Source: an uncultured Mogibacterium sp.
Lineage (GTDB): Bacteria > Bacillota > Clostridia > Peptostreptococcales > Anaerovoracaceae
DNA length: 64,000 nucleotides
Assembly (NCBI RefSeq): GCF_938041965.1
Contig: NZ_CALISE010000023.1
Coordinates: forward strand, 1-64,000
Reading direction: 5' to 3'
This document shows, piece by piece, positions 40,893 to 50,268 of this stretch. The first letter of the stretch is position 1; each line of letters begins with the position of its first letter. The notes below the pieces were generated by a model, which had not been told where the DNA came from, did no database searches, and worked only from the letters and a program-made list of their open reading frames with translations. A program made the position numbers and the translations under genes.

Positions 40893-41792
40893 TTACTCAT
40901 CCCTATATCCAAGATTTCTAATAACCCTGTCAGAATCACGCCACCGCTCTTTAACCTTTACCCAAAGCGACAGAAACACCTTGGTTCCGAGCAGCAATTC
41001 AATTTCTTCCCTTGCGCTCTTTCCAATCCCTTTGAGTTTGCGTCCGCCCTTACCGATAATAATGCTCTTGTGCGATGTGCGCTCGCAGCATATGACTGCA
41101 CCGATTTCCGTGATGTGTGGTTTCTCTTCATACGACTCAATTTCAACGAAGATTCCATGGGGCACTTCTTGATCTAGATATTGCAGTAGTTTTTCTCTAA
41201 TTATCTCGCTTACTATGAACCTTTCAGGATGATCAGTCGCCATATCTTCAGGATAATACATTGGTCCTTCGGTCATATATTTCGTTAGGCATTTCATGAG
41301 TTTGTCTACGTTAGTGTCCTGAAGTGCCGAGATTCCAAAAATCTCATCGAATAGTCCACATTCATCATATCTATTATAAAGCTCAAGATATTCCTCAGGG
41401 CTAAGCAAATCCATCTTGTTGATTGCAAGCAGTTTCTTGCTATCTGACTGAGCTAGCATGTCTAAAATATACTGGTCTCCCTTTCCGAACTTCTTAGCCC
41501 CATCTACGATAAGTAAGACCACATCAACCCCACCCATAGTGTTAATCGCAGTCTCGTTTATCGCTGCCCCCAGTTTATTTTTAGGCTTATGAATCCCAGG
41601 TGTATCCAGAAATATCATCTGAATTCCATCCCCACCGTCATACTCTAAGTCCGTATAAATGCCGGTAATCCGATTTCTCGTCGTCTGCGGCTTATCCGAG
41701 GTGATGGCAATTTTCTCACCTAGTACATTATTAAGAAGTGTGGATTTCCCCGCGTTAGGTCTTCCGATTATTCCAATAAAACCTGATTTCAT
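40893..41792 (-). CDS. era: GTPase Era
   Basis: A ribosome-assembly GTPase binding the 16S rRNA 3' end. G1 GRPNAGKS, G3 DTPGIHKPK, G4 NKMD and the C-terminal KH domain with IIGKGGRKLKGIGKSARE are complete. The ATG at 41792 (MKSGFIGIIGRP) is chosen: GGAG lies five bases upstream, and the product of 299 residues matches the family. A 95-base gap separates it from ybeY. Confidence 0.97.
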   Translation of the reverse strand: MKSGFIGIIGRPNAGKSTLLNNVLGEKIAITSDKPQTTRNRITGIYTDLEYDGGDGIQMIFLDTPGIHKPKNKLGAAINETAINTMGGVDVVLLIVDGAKKFGKGDQYILDMLAQSDSKKLLAINKMDLLSPEEYLELYNRYDECGLFDEIFGISALQDTNVDKLMKCLTKYMTEGPMYYPEDMATDHPERFIVSEIIREKLLQYLDQEVPHGIFVEIESYEEKPHITEIGAVICCERTSHKSIIIGKGGRKLKGIGKSAREEIELLLGTKVFLSLWVKVKERWRDSDRVIRNLGYRDE

Positions 41793-41887
41793 TAGTTCTC
41801 CATTCATTTTGATAGCAATATTTCCAGTTCTCTTATGTTTTTGAGAACACAGAAACTTACTGCTTAGTAACTTAATTAAAGAATCGC

Positions 41888-42415
41888 CTATCTTAAGATG
41901 TCTAGTGCCGTCATGATTTTTTCTTCATGTGCCCGCATCAATGACTTATCTTCTTCCTCCATGTGATCATATCCTAGCAGATGAAGTATACTGTGCACGA
42001 AGAGGTATGTAACTTCGCGTCTAATGGATGTTCCATACTCCTTCGATTGACGTTCTGCTTGGTCAAGGCAAATAACCACATCACCTAGCGGAATATCTAC
42101 GAGCGCCTCATCACCTTCTATTTCCGCAAGAATTTCATCAGTGCTTTCGAACTGCGGAAATGACAACACGTCAGTGACCTTGTCTATGCCACGAAAATCT
42201 CTATTAATGTCCTTTATTTCATCCTCTGAAACAAGGGACACACCAATGTATAGTGGCAACTCCGACGCTCTGTCAAGCGCTTCTTCACTCATCTCACCGA
42301 GCAGCTCTGAGGATATTAGGTAGACTGCGGCCTCATGAATCAAATCTTTATCGATGCGTTCATCTATATCAGCATCACCATATATAGCATCACTGTAGTT
42401 GATATCTAAAATCAT
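41888..42415 (-). CDS. ybeY: Endoribonuclease YbeY (16S rRNA maturation)
   Basis: A zinc-dependent RNase in 16S rRNA 3'-end processing and ribosome quality control. It has the signature HSILHLLGYDHMEEED with the three zinc-binding histidines, plus DINRDFRGIDKVTDVLSFPQ. At 175 residues it is near the family size. Its ATG overlaps the phoH stop by four bases. Confidence 0.96.
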   Translation of the reverse strand: MILDINYSDAIYGDADIDERIDKDLIHEAAVYLISSELLGEMSEEALDRASELPLYIGVSLVSEDEIKDINRDFRGIDKVTDVLSFPQFESTDEILAEIEGDEALVDIPLGDVVICLDQAERQSKEYGTSIRREVTYLFVHSILHLLGYDHMEEEDKSLMRAHEEKIMTALDILR

Positions 42416-43413
42416 CGTTTACTCCCACCACGTCTGACACTTGTTCCGGAATTATTCGAGTCTTCATAATCACTATAAGCCTTTATAATCCGCTTAACAA
42501 GCTCGTGCCTAACTACGTCCACCTCAGTCAAGTAGCTGAATTCGACGCCTTCCACACCAGATAGAACACGCTTTGCCTCAACAAGACCGGACCCCGCGCC
42601 CTTCGGTAAATCTATCTGCGTAATGTCTCCAGTTACAACGACTTTTGAATTGAAGCCCATACGAGTTAAAAACATCTTCATCTGTTCACGCGTAGTATTC
42701 TGCGCTTCATCGAGTATGATAAATGAATTGTCGAGTGTACGACCTCTCATATAAGCTAGAGGTACAACCTCGATAACCCCACTTTCCTTGAGCCTAGCAG
42801 CCGTCTCTTGCCCAACTATCTCAAATATAGCATCGTATAGAGGTCTAAGATATGGGTCAACCTTATCCTGAAGGTCTCCTGGCAAGAAACCGAGGCTTTC
42901 GCCCGCCTCTACAGCAGGTCTGGCCAATATTATCCTCTCTACTTCTTTATTCTTAAGGGCATTAGCAGCAAGAGCACATGCTAAATACGTTTTTCCTGTA
43001 CCCGCTGGACCGATGCCAAAAACCATGTCATTCCTTCGAATGGTGTCGATGTATCGTTTCTGCCCCTTAGTCTTTGGCCTAAGCGGCTTCCCCCTATGCG
43101 TGTAGCAGATTACATCATTTACATGCTCTCTAGCATCAAAACTCTCGCCTTTCTGTTCAAGATCAATCAGGTAGTTAACCCTGCGCGCATCGATTTCTGG
43201 CTCAACTCGTAGATTCTCAACCATTCTATTAATTATATTTGCAGCTTTCAGGTTCTCCGTTCCTTTAATAAAAAGCCCGTCATCTCGCATTACGATTGAC
43301 GCGCCTGTAGCCTTTTCGACCTGCTTGATATTAGCATCAAGTGTGCCAAAAAGCTGTTCTCTATTAATATCCTCTGGAATCTCAAATCTAACTATATCTT
43401 TACTATTATCCAT
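42412..43413 (-). CDS. phoH: PhoH-like ATPase
   Basis: A 333-residue P-loop ATPase, probably an RNA helicase-like partner of YbeY. It has a short KH-like N-terminal region (residues 1-90), Walker A GPAGTGKTYLA, and Walker B FIILDEAQNTT, followed by TRMGFNSKVVVTGDITQIDL. It is first in phoH-ybeY-era-recO and has its own promoter upstream. Confidence 0.95.
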   Translation of the reverse strand: MDNSKDIVRFEIPEDINREQLFGTLDANIKQVEKATGASIVMRDDGLFIKGTENLKAANIINRMVENLRVEPEIDARRVNYLIDLEQKGESFDAREHVNDVICYTHRGKPLRPKTKGQKRYIDTIRRNDMVFGIGPAGTGKTYLACALAANALKNKEVERIILARPAVEAGESLGFLPGDLQDKVDPYLRPLYDAIFEIVGQETAARLKESGVIEVVPLAYMRGRTLDNSFIILDEAQNTTREQMKMFLTRMGFNSKVVVTGDITQIDLPKGAGSGLVEAKRVLSGVEGVEFSYLTEVDVVRHELVKRIIKAYSDYEDSNNSGTSVRRGGSKR

Positions 43414-43442
43414 GCACTCTTCCTTTGTAAATATTAACTATT

Positions 43443-43471
43443 ATTATAGCTTTTTTAACTACTTATTACAA
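43443..43471 (-). promoter_or_regulatory. Promoter of phoH-ybeY-era-recO
   Basis: On the minus strand TTGTAA (43471-43466), 17-base spacer, TATAAT (43448-43443), about 30 bases before phoH. Confidence 0.7.
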
Positions 43472-43513
43472 CGAAATGATACTTAACAAGCATTTGTAAT
43501 TTCAATGAGATAA

Positions 43514-43541
43514 AAAGAAAAAACAGGGCGTATGCCCTGTT
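43514..43541 (-). terminator. Terminator of rpsU-yqeY
   Basis: AACAGGGC / GCCCTGTT, 8 bp with a four-base loop. The minus strand continues with TTTTTTCTTTTT. Confidence 0.85.
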
Positions 43542-43557
43542 AGTTACATATTGATAG

Positions 43558-44010
43558 TTATTTGCTGAGGTATTCCTTAACCATTTTAGATACGAGAGAG
43601 CCATCAGCCTTGCCATGTAACTTAGCCATAGCCGCCTTCATCATAGCCCCCATGCTCTTCATGCTGCGTTCTATACCCTCTTCGTCTGCAATCTTTTCAA
43701 CTGCAGCAAGGATTTCTCCTTCAGACATCTCCTCAGGGAGATATCTCTCGAGAACCTCTATTTCTTTCTTATAACCATCTAACAAGTCTGTCCTTCCAGC
43801 CTTCTCGAAATCAGCTAGCGCATCTCTACGCATCTTGAGCTGCTTCTTTATGATTGGAACGATGTCGGCGTCATCCTCAAGTGCGACCTTCTGATCTACT
43901 TCGTGCTGCTTAATAGCGGCTCTAACGAGGTTGACGATCTCCTTGGTGGTGACGTCGTGTTCCTTCATAGCTGTCTTATAATCAGCCATCAACTGTTCTT
44001 TCAAACTCAC
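43558..44010 (-). CDS. yqeY: GatB/YqeY-domain protein
   Basis: A 150-residue helical protein related to the tail domain of the GatB amidotransferase subunit; it may bind tRNA, but its role is not settled. It has the conserved LERYLPEEMSEGEI and SMGAMMKAAMAKLHGKADG. The GTG at 44010 (MSLKEQLMADYK) is chosen because AGGAGG lies eight bases before it; the GTG at 44019 overlaps that site. It follows rpsU, as in many Firmicutes. Confidence 0.92.
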   Translation of the reverse strand: MSLKEQLMADYKTAMKEHDVTTKEIVNLVRAAIKQHEVDQKVALEDDADIVPIIKKQLKMRRDALADFEKAGRTDLLDGYKKEIEVLERYLPEEMSEGEILAAVEKIADEEGIERSMKSMGAMMKAAMAKLHGKADGSLVSKMVKEYLSK

Positions 44011-44029
44011 GCTCTTCACCTCCTAAGAC

Positions 44030-44209
44030 TTAAAACTTTCTTGCCTTCTTTCTGGCAGCTTCAGACTTCTTCTTACGCTTTACGCTTGGCTTCTCGTAAT
44101 GCTCTCTCTTTCTGAGTTCGGACATTACTCCATCACGTGCACAAGATCTCTTAAATCTCTTGAGCGCGCTTTCCAAGCTCTCGTTTTCTCTAACGGTAAC
44201 CTGTGCCAT
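44030..44209 (-). CDS. rpsU: 30S ribosomal protein S21
   Basis: A small-subunit protein of 59 residues: MAQVTVRENESLESALKRFK, then RSCARDGVMSELRKREHYEK, then a basic tail KPSVKRKKKSEAARKKARKF (the two stretches share EK/KP at the junction region). This is the standard S21 sequence and length. An AGGAGGTG ribosome binding site lies upstream and a strong promoter precedes it. yqeY follows after 19 bases, so the two form one transcript ended by the terminator at 43514-43541. Confidence 0.97.
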   Translation of the reverse strand: MAQVTVRENESLESALKRFKRSCARDGVMSELRKREHYEKPSVKRKKKSEAARKKARKF

Positions 44210-44241
44210 ATTACTAATTCACCTCCTGCCATTTCAGAGTG

Positions 44242-44265
44242 TTATGGACAAGCTTCGTCATAACG
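44242..44265. promoter_or_regulatory. Imperfect 24-bp palindrome in the rpsU leader
   Basis: GTTATG and CATAAC flank a 12-base centre with a perfect AAGCTT core; 18 of 24 positions are self-complementary. It lies just downstream of the rpsU -10 box, so it could be an operator or an RNA hairpin in the 5' leader. No known S21 leader motif is recognised with certainty. Confidence 0.4.
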
Positions 44266-44271
44266 GATTGA

Positions 44272-44299
44272 TTATAACATTTTCACTCGCTTAGTACAA
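44272..44299 (-). promoter_or_regulatory. Promoter of rpsU-yqeY
   Basis: On the minus strand TTGTAC (44299-44294), 16-base spacer, TATAAT (44277-44272). Confidence 0.7.
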
Positions 44300-44303
44300 G
44301 AAA

Positions 44304-44353
44304 TAAAAAAGCGGAAGCCACTTTAGACTAGACTTTATGCAAGCGACTTCCAC
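44304..44353 (-). terminator. Terminator after the nnr gene
   Basis: GTGGAAGTCGCTT pairs with AAGTGGCTTCCGC (three G-U pairs allowed) across a 17-base loop, and the minus strand continues with TTTTTTATTT. Confidence 0.7.
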
Positions 44354-44378
44354 AATTATTCAAATTAACTATTGATTC

Positions 44379-45896
44379 CTAAAAAAGATTATCCACTATA
44401 TCACTGGCCATCATCTTTCTTCTAGCATCTTCACCGGTGTCAAGCTTATCCGCAGCATTACCATGAATCATAACTCCGTACAAAAGGCTGTTATTAAGAC
44501 TATTGCCTTGTGCTATAAGCGAAGCGATAGTGCCTGCAAGCACGTCTCCGGAACCTGCAGTTGCAAGGCCAGAATTGCCAAGCGTATTAAGGAACAACCT
44601 CTGGTCATTGCCGTTCAAAAGCGATATCAGCGACACATCAGATTTCACCACCATACTCACATTATAGTGCTGTGAGAACTTTTTAATAAATCCAACTCTG
44701 TTCTTATCAACGACCTTTATGTCCTCATCGCACAGCCTTGCCATCTCGCCAACATGCGGGGTTATGACACATCTAGCTCTTCTCTTGCGGAAAGGTTTGA
44801 GATTTCGTGCGATAATATTAAGTGCGCCTGCATCGATTACTAGCTTTATCTCCATTGCAAGCAGCTGCTTAACGAGAATCCTGCCTGTCGAATCTTCTTT
44901 TAGACCAGGTCCGATAAGGACAACATCAACGGAACCGGCAAAATCTGTCATAGCACCAGTTATATCATCATTCTTATATGGTACGACTACAGCCTCGGGT
45001 ATCGCAACATTAAAATACCCAACGTACTTATTAGGGCAGAATATCTTAACCAGGCCACATCCACATCTAAATGCTGCTTTTGCAGCCAGCATACTTGCGC
45101 CCATCATCGCGTTAGGCCCAACAACAATTCCAACGGAACCGAATGTCCCCTTGTGCGAGCGTTCTTCACGAGGAATTAGTGCAAGATGTCTAGTATCCTC
45201 TAAAAACTTCTTATCGCATATAAACAGTTTATCATCAATCGACGAGTATCCCGATTTAATAATACCGATATCTATTAATTTTACTTCTCCTGATACAACT
45301 CTTCCTTCACCGAAGAACATTCCCGTCTTGTAGTTACCGAATGTCACTGTGAGATCAGCCTTAAACACAGCATCCATGATGCCGCCAGTCGTGCCATTAA
45401 GTCCTGAAGGAATATCAATAGCAACCTTGAAGCCTGACTTCGTATTGAGATACTCGATAAACTTTGCAAAGTTAGCACCGAACCTCCTATTGAGTCCGAT
45501 TCCAAAAATCCCATCTACAATCACGTCATAGCGCTGCTGCAGAATCTTGAGGTCATCTCTAGATCCTAATCCATACATCCTAAAGGATTTGCTCATAGAT
45601 GTTAAAATTCTTAGTTGGTCAGTGAACGCACGCGAAACCTTACTTCTATCTCCAACGAAGTAGACATTAACAACATAACCCAAATGAATTAACCATCTAG
45701 CCACACAGAGACCATCTGCACCATTGTTGCCATGACCAACGACTATGAGCACTTCGGTGTCTTTATCAGAAAAGCGAGTAATAATCTCATTAACAAGTCC
45801 CCCAGCTGCGTTCTCCATCAGAACAGCGCTAGGTATCCCCTTATCAATCGTATATTCATCCATGTAACGCATGGCTTTCGCCGTCAATGCATACAT
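44379..45896 (-). CDS. nnr: Bifunctional NAD(P)H-hydrate epimerase / dehydratase
   Basis: Repairs hydrated NAD(P)H: the N-terminal epimerase (about 1-215; VLIVVGHGNNGADGLCVARWL) interconverts the epimers and the C-terminal ADP-dependent dehydratase (about 225-505; KGTFGSVGIVVGPNAMMGA, LVIDAGALNII, NTLGNSGLATAGSGDVLAG) removes water. The ATG at 45896 (MYALTAKAMRYMDEY) is chosen from the GGAAGAGGGG site just upstream, giving the usual 505 residues. A single-gene unit, divergent from the amidase. Confidence 0.95.
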   Translation of the reverse strand: MYALTAKAMRYMDEYTIDKGIPSAVLMENAAGGLVNEIITRFSDKDTEVLIVVGHGNNGADGLCVARWLIHLGYVVNVYFVGDRSKVSRAFTDQLRILTSMSKSFRMYGLGSRDDLKILQQRYDVIVDGIFGIGLNRRFGANFAKFIEYLNTKSGFKVAIDIPSGLNGTTGGIMDAVFKADLTVTFGNYKTGMFFGEGRVVSGEVKLIDIGIIKSGYSSIDDKLFICDKKFLEDTRHLALIPREERSHKGTFGSVGIVVGPNAMMGASMLAAKAAFRCGCGLVKIFCPNKYVGYFNVAIPEAVVVPYKNDDITGAMTDFAGSVDVVLIGPGLKEDSTGRILVKQLLAMEIKLVIDAGALNIIARNLKPFRKRRARCVITPHVGEMARLCDEDIKVVDKNRVGFIKKFSQHYNVSMVVKSDVSLISLLNGNDQRLFLNTLGNSGLATAGSGDVLAGTIASLIAQGNSLNNSLLYGVMIHGNAADKLDTGEDARRKMMASDIVDNLF

Positions 45897-45933
45897 AAAA
45901 ACCCCTCTTCCTATCAAGACATAGTTTGCATAA

Positions 45934-45962
45934 ATTATAGCATTTAAATTGTTTCCCTTCAA
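45934..45962 (-). promoter_or_regulatory. Promoter of the nnr gene
   Basis: On the minus strand TTGAAG (45962-45957), 17-base spacer, TATAAT (45939-45934). Confidence 0.65.
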
Positions 45963-46054
45963 TGATTCTAGACAGTACAATGTACAATATTTACAAATTT
46001 TATGCAATATAGTAGCATAGTTATAATATATTAAGAACTAATCAGGAGAAGAAA

Positions 46055-46813
46055 TTGGCACTTACAGAACAGCAGATGCGCGATATCATTATCGCTGACA
46101 AACGAAAGAAGAAAATGCGCAGACGTCGTAGGCGCAAATATACATTTTTCATATCGCTCTTCTTAGTTCTATTTTTTGTGATCGGACTATACCGTAATAG
46201 AGACGTACTCGCCCCACCAAAGCTTGATCGCGGAGTAATTTTCATCGATCCTGGTCACGGTGGACATGACCCAGGTTCTCAAACCAAGTCTCGAAAAGAA
46301 AAAGACGATACGCTTCGTATAGCACTACAAATAAAAAAAGAACTTAACAAGAAAAATTTTAAGGTCTACCTAACTCGTGAGAATGATAGCTTTACCGAGA
46401 GGATCAAAATTGGAAAAATGGCTAACAGAAAAAAAGCCAAGCTTATGGTCTCAATTCATAGAAACAAAGCCGGAGACCCTAGAGCTCAAGGTGTAGAGGT
46501 CTTTCTTCCAAAGGATGATAATCCCAAAAGCCGATATCTCGGCAAACAGATTATGAAGCAGCTGCACGATGAAGGCTTTGCGAAAAGACGCGTGCGTTCA
46601 GGAACACTCGTTAGCGAAAACAACGAGTACGACGAACTCAGTATCAATAAAATGCCTTCTTGCCTAGTTGAGATTGGTTTTATCAGCAATAAGCACGATA
46701 ACAAGTTATTTGACAAGAACTTGAAAAGGAATGCAAAAGCCGTAGCAGATGCGATTGAAAAGACTTATTCTCATTACTACGAGAAAGATAAGAAGTCTAA
46801 GAAAGACAAATAG
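46055..46813 (+). CDS. Membrane-anchored N-acetylmuramoyl-L-alanine amidase
   Basis: A cell-wall amidase of the Amidase_3 family that cleaves the bond between muramic acid and the stem peptide. The start is TTG at 46055, six bases after AGGAG. A basic cytoplasmic segment (KRKKKMRRRRRRK), one membrane helix (about 29-46), then the catalytic domain: IFIDPGHGGHDPGS (His), LTRENDSF, MVSIHRNKAG (His) and LVEIGFISN (Glu). The zinc ligands and catalytic Glu are all present. The tail is lysine-rich, with no SPOR or SH3 domain. Confidence 0.93.
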   Translation: MALTEQQMRDIIIADKRKKKMRRRRRRKYTFFISLFLVLFFVIGLYRNRDVLAPPKLDRGVIFIDPGHGGHDPGSQTKSRKEKDDTLRIALQIKKELNKKNFKVYLTRENDSFTERIKIGKMANRKKAKLMVSIHRNKAGDPRAQGVEVFLPKDDNPKSRYLGKQIMKQLHDEGFAKRRVRSGTLVSENNEYDELSINKMPSCLVEIGFISNKHDNKLFDKNLKRNAKAVADAIEKTYSHYYEKDKKSKKDK

Positions 46814-46820
46814 AAAGCAA

Positions 46821-46853
46821 AGAACTCGATTCTGCTGAATCGAGTTCTTTTTA
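46821..46853 (+). terminator. Terminator after the amidase gene
   Basis: AGAACTCGATTC / GAATCGAGTTCT, 12-bp perfect stem with a four-base loop, followed by five Ts. Confidence 0.9.
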
Positions 46854-46920
46854 TGCAACGATATTCTATGCATCTATATGTCAATGTTAGTACCAGCTAG
46901 ATATTTTTGTGAATCGAGCT

Positions 46921-47724
46921 CTAACCTCTCATAGCCGCTGATTTCTCTGTAGCTGCATTGGCACCTTCGATTACTGCGCTTCTGAAGTTGTTTGCTTCGA
47001 GTGTACGAACAGCCGCGATAGTAGTTCCTGCTGGTGAGCACACCATATCCTTAAGTTCACCCGGATGCTTGCCAGTTTCCATAACCATCTTAGCCGCACC
47101 ATATACTGTCTGTGCAGCGAATTCATAGGCCTGTCTTCTAGGCATGCCTCCAACCACTGCCGCATCAGCAAGAGCCTCTATGAATAGGAATACGTAAGCT
47201 GGTCCACTGCCACTAATTCCAGTGACTATGTCAAATAGATTTTCTGGTATAATTTCAGCCTTTCCAAAGGCAGACAGAATACTAAGAGTAGTCTTAATTT
47301 CTTCTTCACTTACGAACTCATTTGGGCAAGCTGCCGACATGCCTTCACCAACCTGAGCTGGTGTATTTGGCATTACGCGAACGAGTTTTATGTTTTTGTC
47401 ACCGAAAGCTTTACCAAGATAGTCTAGTGTCACACCTGCTCCAATCGAGATGAACACGTGATTTTCCTTTACATGATCCTTTATTCCCTCGATTACCGGT
47501 GCATAGTACTGCGGTTTTACAGTTAAGAATACGTAGTCGCATTTTTCAAGTACATCTAGATTATTGTCAGTAACCTCTACTCCATTCTGTTCCTTAGTTT
47601 TAGTTCTTCCAAACTCAGTTGGATCTGCACCAATGATGTCTTCGGGTTTGCAGACTCCAGCGCTGATGATGCCTCCCATCATCGCATTCGCCATAACCCC
47701 TGTGCCGATAAAGCCTATTTTCAT
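46921..47724 (-). CDS. proC: Pyrroline-5-carboxylate reductase
   Basis: Reduces 1-pyrroline-5-carboxylate to L-proline with NAD(P)H. Rossmann start MKIGFIGTGVMANAMMGGI, then VRVMPNTPAQVGEGMSA, and the C-terminal GISGSGPAYVFLFIEALADA and CSPAGTTIAAVRTLE motifs. 267 residues, normal. It lies downstream of hypD on the same strand, which matches the known use of ProC to finish the hydroxyproline-to-proline route. A GC-rich hairpin lies between them. Confidence 0.96.
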   Translation of the reverse strand: MKIGFIGTGVMANAMMGGIISAGVCKPEDIIGADPTEFGRTKTKEQNGVEVTDNNLDVLEKCDYVFLTVKPQYYAPVIEGIKDHVKENHVFISIGAGVTLDYLGKAFGDKNIKLVRVMPNTPAQVGEGMSAACPNEFVSEEEIKTTLSILSAFGKAEIIPENLFDIVTGISGSGPAYVFLFIEALADAAVVGGMPRRQAYEFAAQTVYGAAKMVMETGKHPGELKDMVCSPAGTTIAAVRTLEANNFRSAVIEGANAATEKSAAMRG

Positions 47725-47770
47725 TTCTGCCTCCTAACGCACGCAAATACTATAAGTAAAGTGATATTAG

Positions 47771-47800
47771 CTGGATTGGCGCAGTCTCACGCCAATCCAG
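47771..47800 (-). promoter_or_regulatory. Stable hairpin between hypD and proC
   Basis: CTGGATTGGCG / CGCCAATCCAG, 11 perfect pairs with an eight-base loop. No good T-run follows (ctaatatcacttt), so it is more likely a partial terminator or an mRNA-stabilising structure than a full terminator. Confidence 0.5.
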
Positions 47801-47890
47801 TTAAGGTGTAATTATTTAGAATACACTGCGCATAGTCGCTTCACGTATCTATTATACATCGAATTAGCTTCTATACACGGTTTATCCCTC

Positions 47891-50266
47891 TTAGCTGAAC
47901 GACTGTTCAGTTCTGTTGATAATCTCATCCTGAAGTGGCTTATCGAGGTTACGGAAGAAATCGCTGTATCCAGCTACTCTTACGATTAGATCCTTATATT
48001 CTTCAGGGTTCTTCTGAGCTTCAATCAGAGTCGCTCTATCGATTATGTTGAACTGAATGTGGTGTCCATCCATAGCGAAGTACGAGCGAACAAGATCTGC
48101 CATATGAGCTAGTCCCTCTTCACCAGCCACTACATCAGGTGTAAACTTCTGGTTTAGAAGAGTACCACTTGTTGCGAGATGATCCATCTTAGCGCAGGAC
48201 TTGATTACAGCTGTAGGACCGTTTACATCAGCAGCCTTCTCTGGTGAAATTCCCTCAGATACTGGTTTATGTGCCTTACGTCCATTTGGAGTTGCAAGGA
48301 TAACATCACCGAAGTATACGTGGCAGGTTGTAGGCAGCATGTCGATTCCGTACTTTCCGCCCTTCATATTTGGTCTGCCAACGATTGTATCGTGATATAG
48401 GTCAAAGATCTGCTTCATTACGTCATCAGCATAGTCGTCATCATTTCCGTACTTAGGAGTCTTCTCAGTTACGAGGCTATAGATATAGTCGTATCCTTCA
48501 AAGTTGTGCTCCATAGCTTCGATGAGCTCGTCCATAGTGAAGTTCTTCTCATCAAATACATTGTACTTAACGGATGTTAGGCAGTCTGTAACTGTTCCGA
48601 TTCCTACACCCTGGATGTAGTTTGTGTTGTAACGAGCACCACCAGCATTGTAGTCCTTAGCATTTGAAATACAATCGTTAGTTACTACAGAAAGTAGAGG
48701 TGCTGGCATGAACTCAGCATAGATTCTCTCAATGATGTTGTTACCGTATATCTTGATGTTTACGAAGTACTCTAGCTGCTTCTTAAATGCATCCCATAAC
48801 TCCTCGTAAGTCTTGAAATCCTTAGCATAGCCTAGCTTTAGACCTAGCTGCTTGCCTGATACCTGATCATATCCGTTGAACAGTGTCATCTGGAAAATCT
48901 TAGGAATGTTCATATAACCTGTAAGGATATATGCTTCACTTCCCCATGCTCCAGTCTCAACACATCCAGAAGAACCGCCGCGACGAGCATCTTCGAGTGT
49001 CTTTCCTGCATTTATCAGCTCCATAATCTGAGCTTCTGTATTATAGAATGCTGGCTGTCCCCAACCCTTTATTGAAATCTCACAAGCTCTCCTTAGGAAT
49101 CTCTGAGGAGTCTTCTTGCTGATTGTTACGTTTGAGTTAGGTTGTAAAAGCTTCATATCATCCATGCAGTCAAGGATTAGATAGCTAACTGCGTTAACAC
49201 CGTTCTCTCCAGTTGGTGTAACTCCACCAGTGTTTATGTTAGCGAAGTCTGTGTATGTTGCGCTCTCCTTGAGTGTAATTCCTACCTTTACTGGAGCTGG
49301 CTGATTATAGAACTTAACCCATAGGCACTCTAGAAGCTCAAGAGCTTTCTCATCATCGAGTATGCCCGCTTCAGTATCTGCTTCATAGTACTTGATGAGG
49401 TGCTGGTCCATTCTGCCAGGGCTGAATGCATCCCATGGATTGAGCTCAGTTGTAACTGCCAGGTGTGTAAACCAGTATAGCTGGATTGCCTGCCAGTAAG
49501 TCTGTGGTGCGTGTGCAGGAACGACTTCGAGGTTCTTAGCAATCTGCAAAATCTCAGCCTTTCTAACTGGATTTGTCTCTGCTTCAGCCTTCTCGAGCGC
49601 TAGCTTGTGGTATCTCTCACCGAGGATGATTACTGCGTCGCAGCAGATATCCATAGCCTTTAGTTCTTCGTTCTTATCATAAGCTTCAGGATCGTTCATC
49701 CAATCTAGCTTATCCATCGTTTCCTTAATTTTAGCCTTATAATCCATGTATCCAGTAGTGAACACCTGCTCTCCACCGCAAGTGTGTCCAGGTCCTCTCT
49801 GCTCCATAAACTCTGTGAATACACCTGCTTCGTAGCACTCATGCCACTCTGGCTTCATCGATGCTATAATCTTCTCACGGATAGTTCTTCCTTCCCAGAA
49901 TGGGATGATTTCCTTCTTCTGAAGCTCTCTATCTTCTACTGTAGTGTGGAATGAAACAAGCTTTCTGTCGCTCATTACAATCATATCTTCTTCACTGTGG
50001 CAGCATAGTTCAGGAAATGTAGGTGATGCCTGAGGGTCCTTACCCTTCTCACCAACGATAAGCTCTCCATCTCCAAAGTAAAGCGTCTTCTTGGAGAAAT
50101 ACTCTTTGAGAACCATAGCTCTCATTACAGGGATTGAATACTTTCCATCGTTCTCTCTGTAGAAGTCTGTCTCAATCTTAGCTCTTTCGAGATCGATGTG
50201 TACCGGTGTATTTACACTTATATCTCTTAACTTCTGAATCCTCTCATTCATACCATGTGTTGCCAT
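47891..50266 (-). CDS. hypD: trans-4-hydroxy-L-proline dehydratase, glycyl radical enzyme
   Basis: Removes water from trans-4-hydroxyproline to give pyrroline-5-carboxylate. 791 residues. Key residues fall one position after those I recall from the Clostridioides difficile enzyme: His161 (GPGHT), Asp279 (NPWDAF), Ser335 (LKESATY), thiyl Cys435 and Glu437 (GGSSGCVETG), and glycyl-radical Gly766 (RVAGYSD). ELCCHSEEDM, FTEFMEQRGPGHT and TDFANINTGG also fit HypD rather than pyruvate formate-lyase or glycerol dehydratase. It starts three bases after hypE, and proC follows. The enzyme is oxygen-sensitive. Confidence 0.94.
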   Translation of the reverse strand: MATHGMNERIQKLRDISVNTPVHIDLERAKIETDFYRENDGKYSIPVMRAMVLKEYFSKKTLYFGDGELIVGEKGKDPQASPTFPELCCHSEEDMIVMSDRKLVSFHTTVEDRELQKKEIIPFWEGRTIREKIIASMKPEWHECYEAGVFTEFMEQRGPGHTCGGEQVFTTGYMDYKAKIKETMDKLDWMNDPEAYDKNEELKAMDICCDAVIILGERYHKLALEKAEAETNPVRKAEILQIAKNLEVVPAHAPQTYWQAIQLYWFTHLAVTTELNPWDAFSPGRMDQHLIKYYEADTEAGILDDEKALELLECLWVKFYNQPAPVKVGITLKESATYTDFANINTGGVTPTGENGVNAVSYLILDCMDDMKLLQPNSNVTISKKTPQRFLRRACEISIKGWGQPAFYNTEAQIMELINAGKTLEDARRGGSSGCVETGAWGSEAYILTGYMNIPKIFQMTLFNGYDQVSGKQLGLKLGYAKDFKTYEELWDAFKKQLEYFVNIKIYGNNIIERIYAEFMPAPLLSVVTNDCISNAKDYNAGGARYNTNYIQGVGIGTVTDCLTSVKYNVFDEKNFTMDELIEAMEHNFEGYDYIYSLVTEKTPKYGNDDDYADDVMKQIFDLYHDTIVGRPNMKGGKYGIDMLPTTCHVYFGDVILATPNGRKAHKPVSEGISPEKAADVNGPTAVIKSCAKMDHLATSGTLLNQKFTPDVVAGEEGLAHMADLVRSYFAMDGHHIQFNIIDRATLIEAQKNPEEYKDLIVRVAGYSDFFRNLDKPLQDEIINRTEQSFS

Positions 50267-50268
50267 TG

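Noticed and set aside
47891..50266. Annotation as pyruvate formate-lyase.
   Set aside because: The active site has a single Cys in GGSSGCVETG rather than the paired Cys of pyruvate formate-lyase, and all HypD-specific residues are present.
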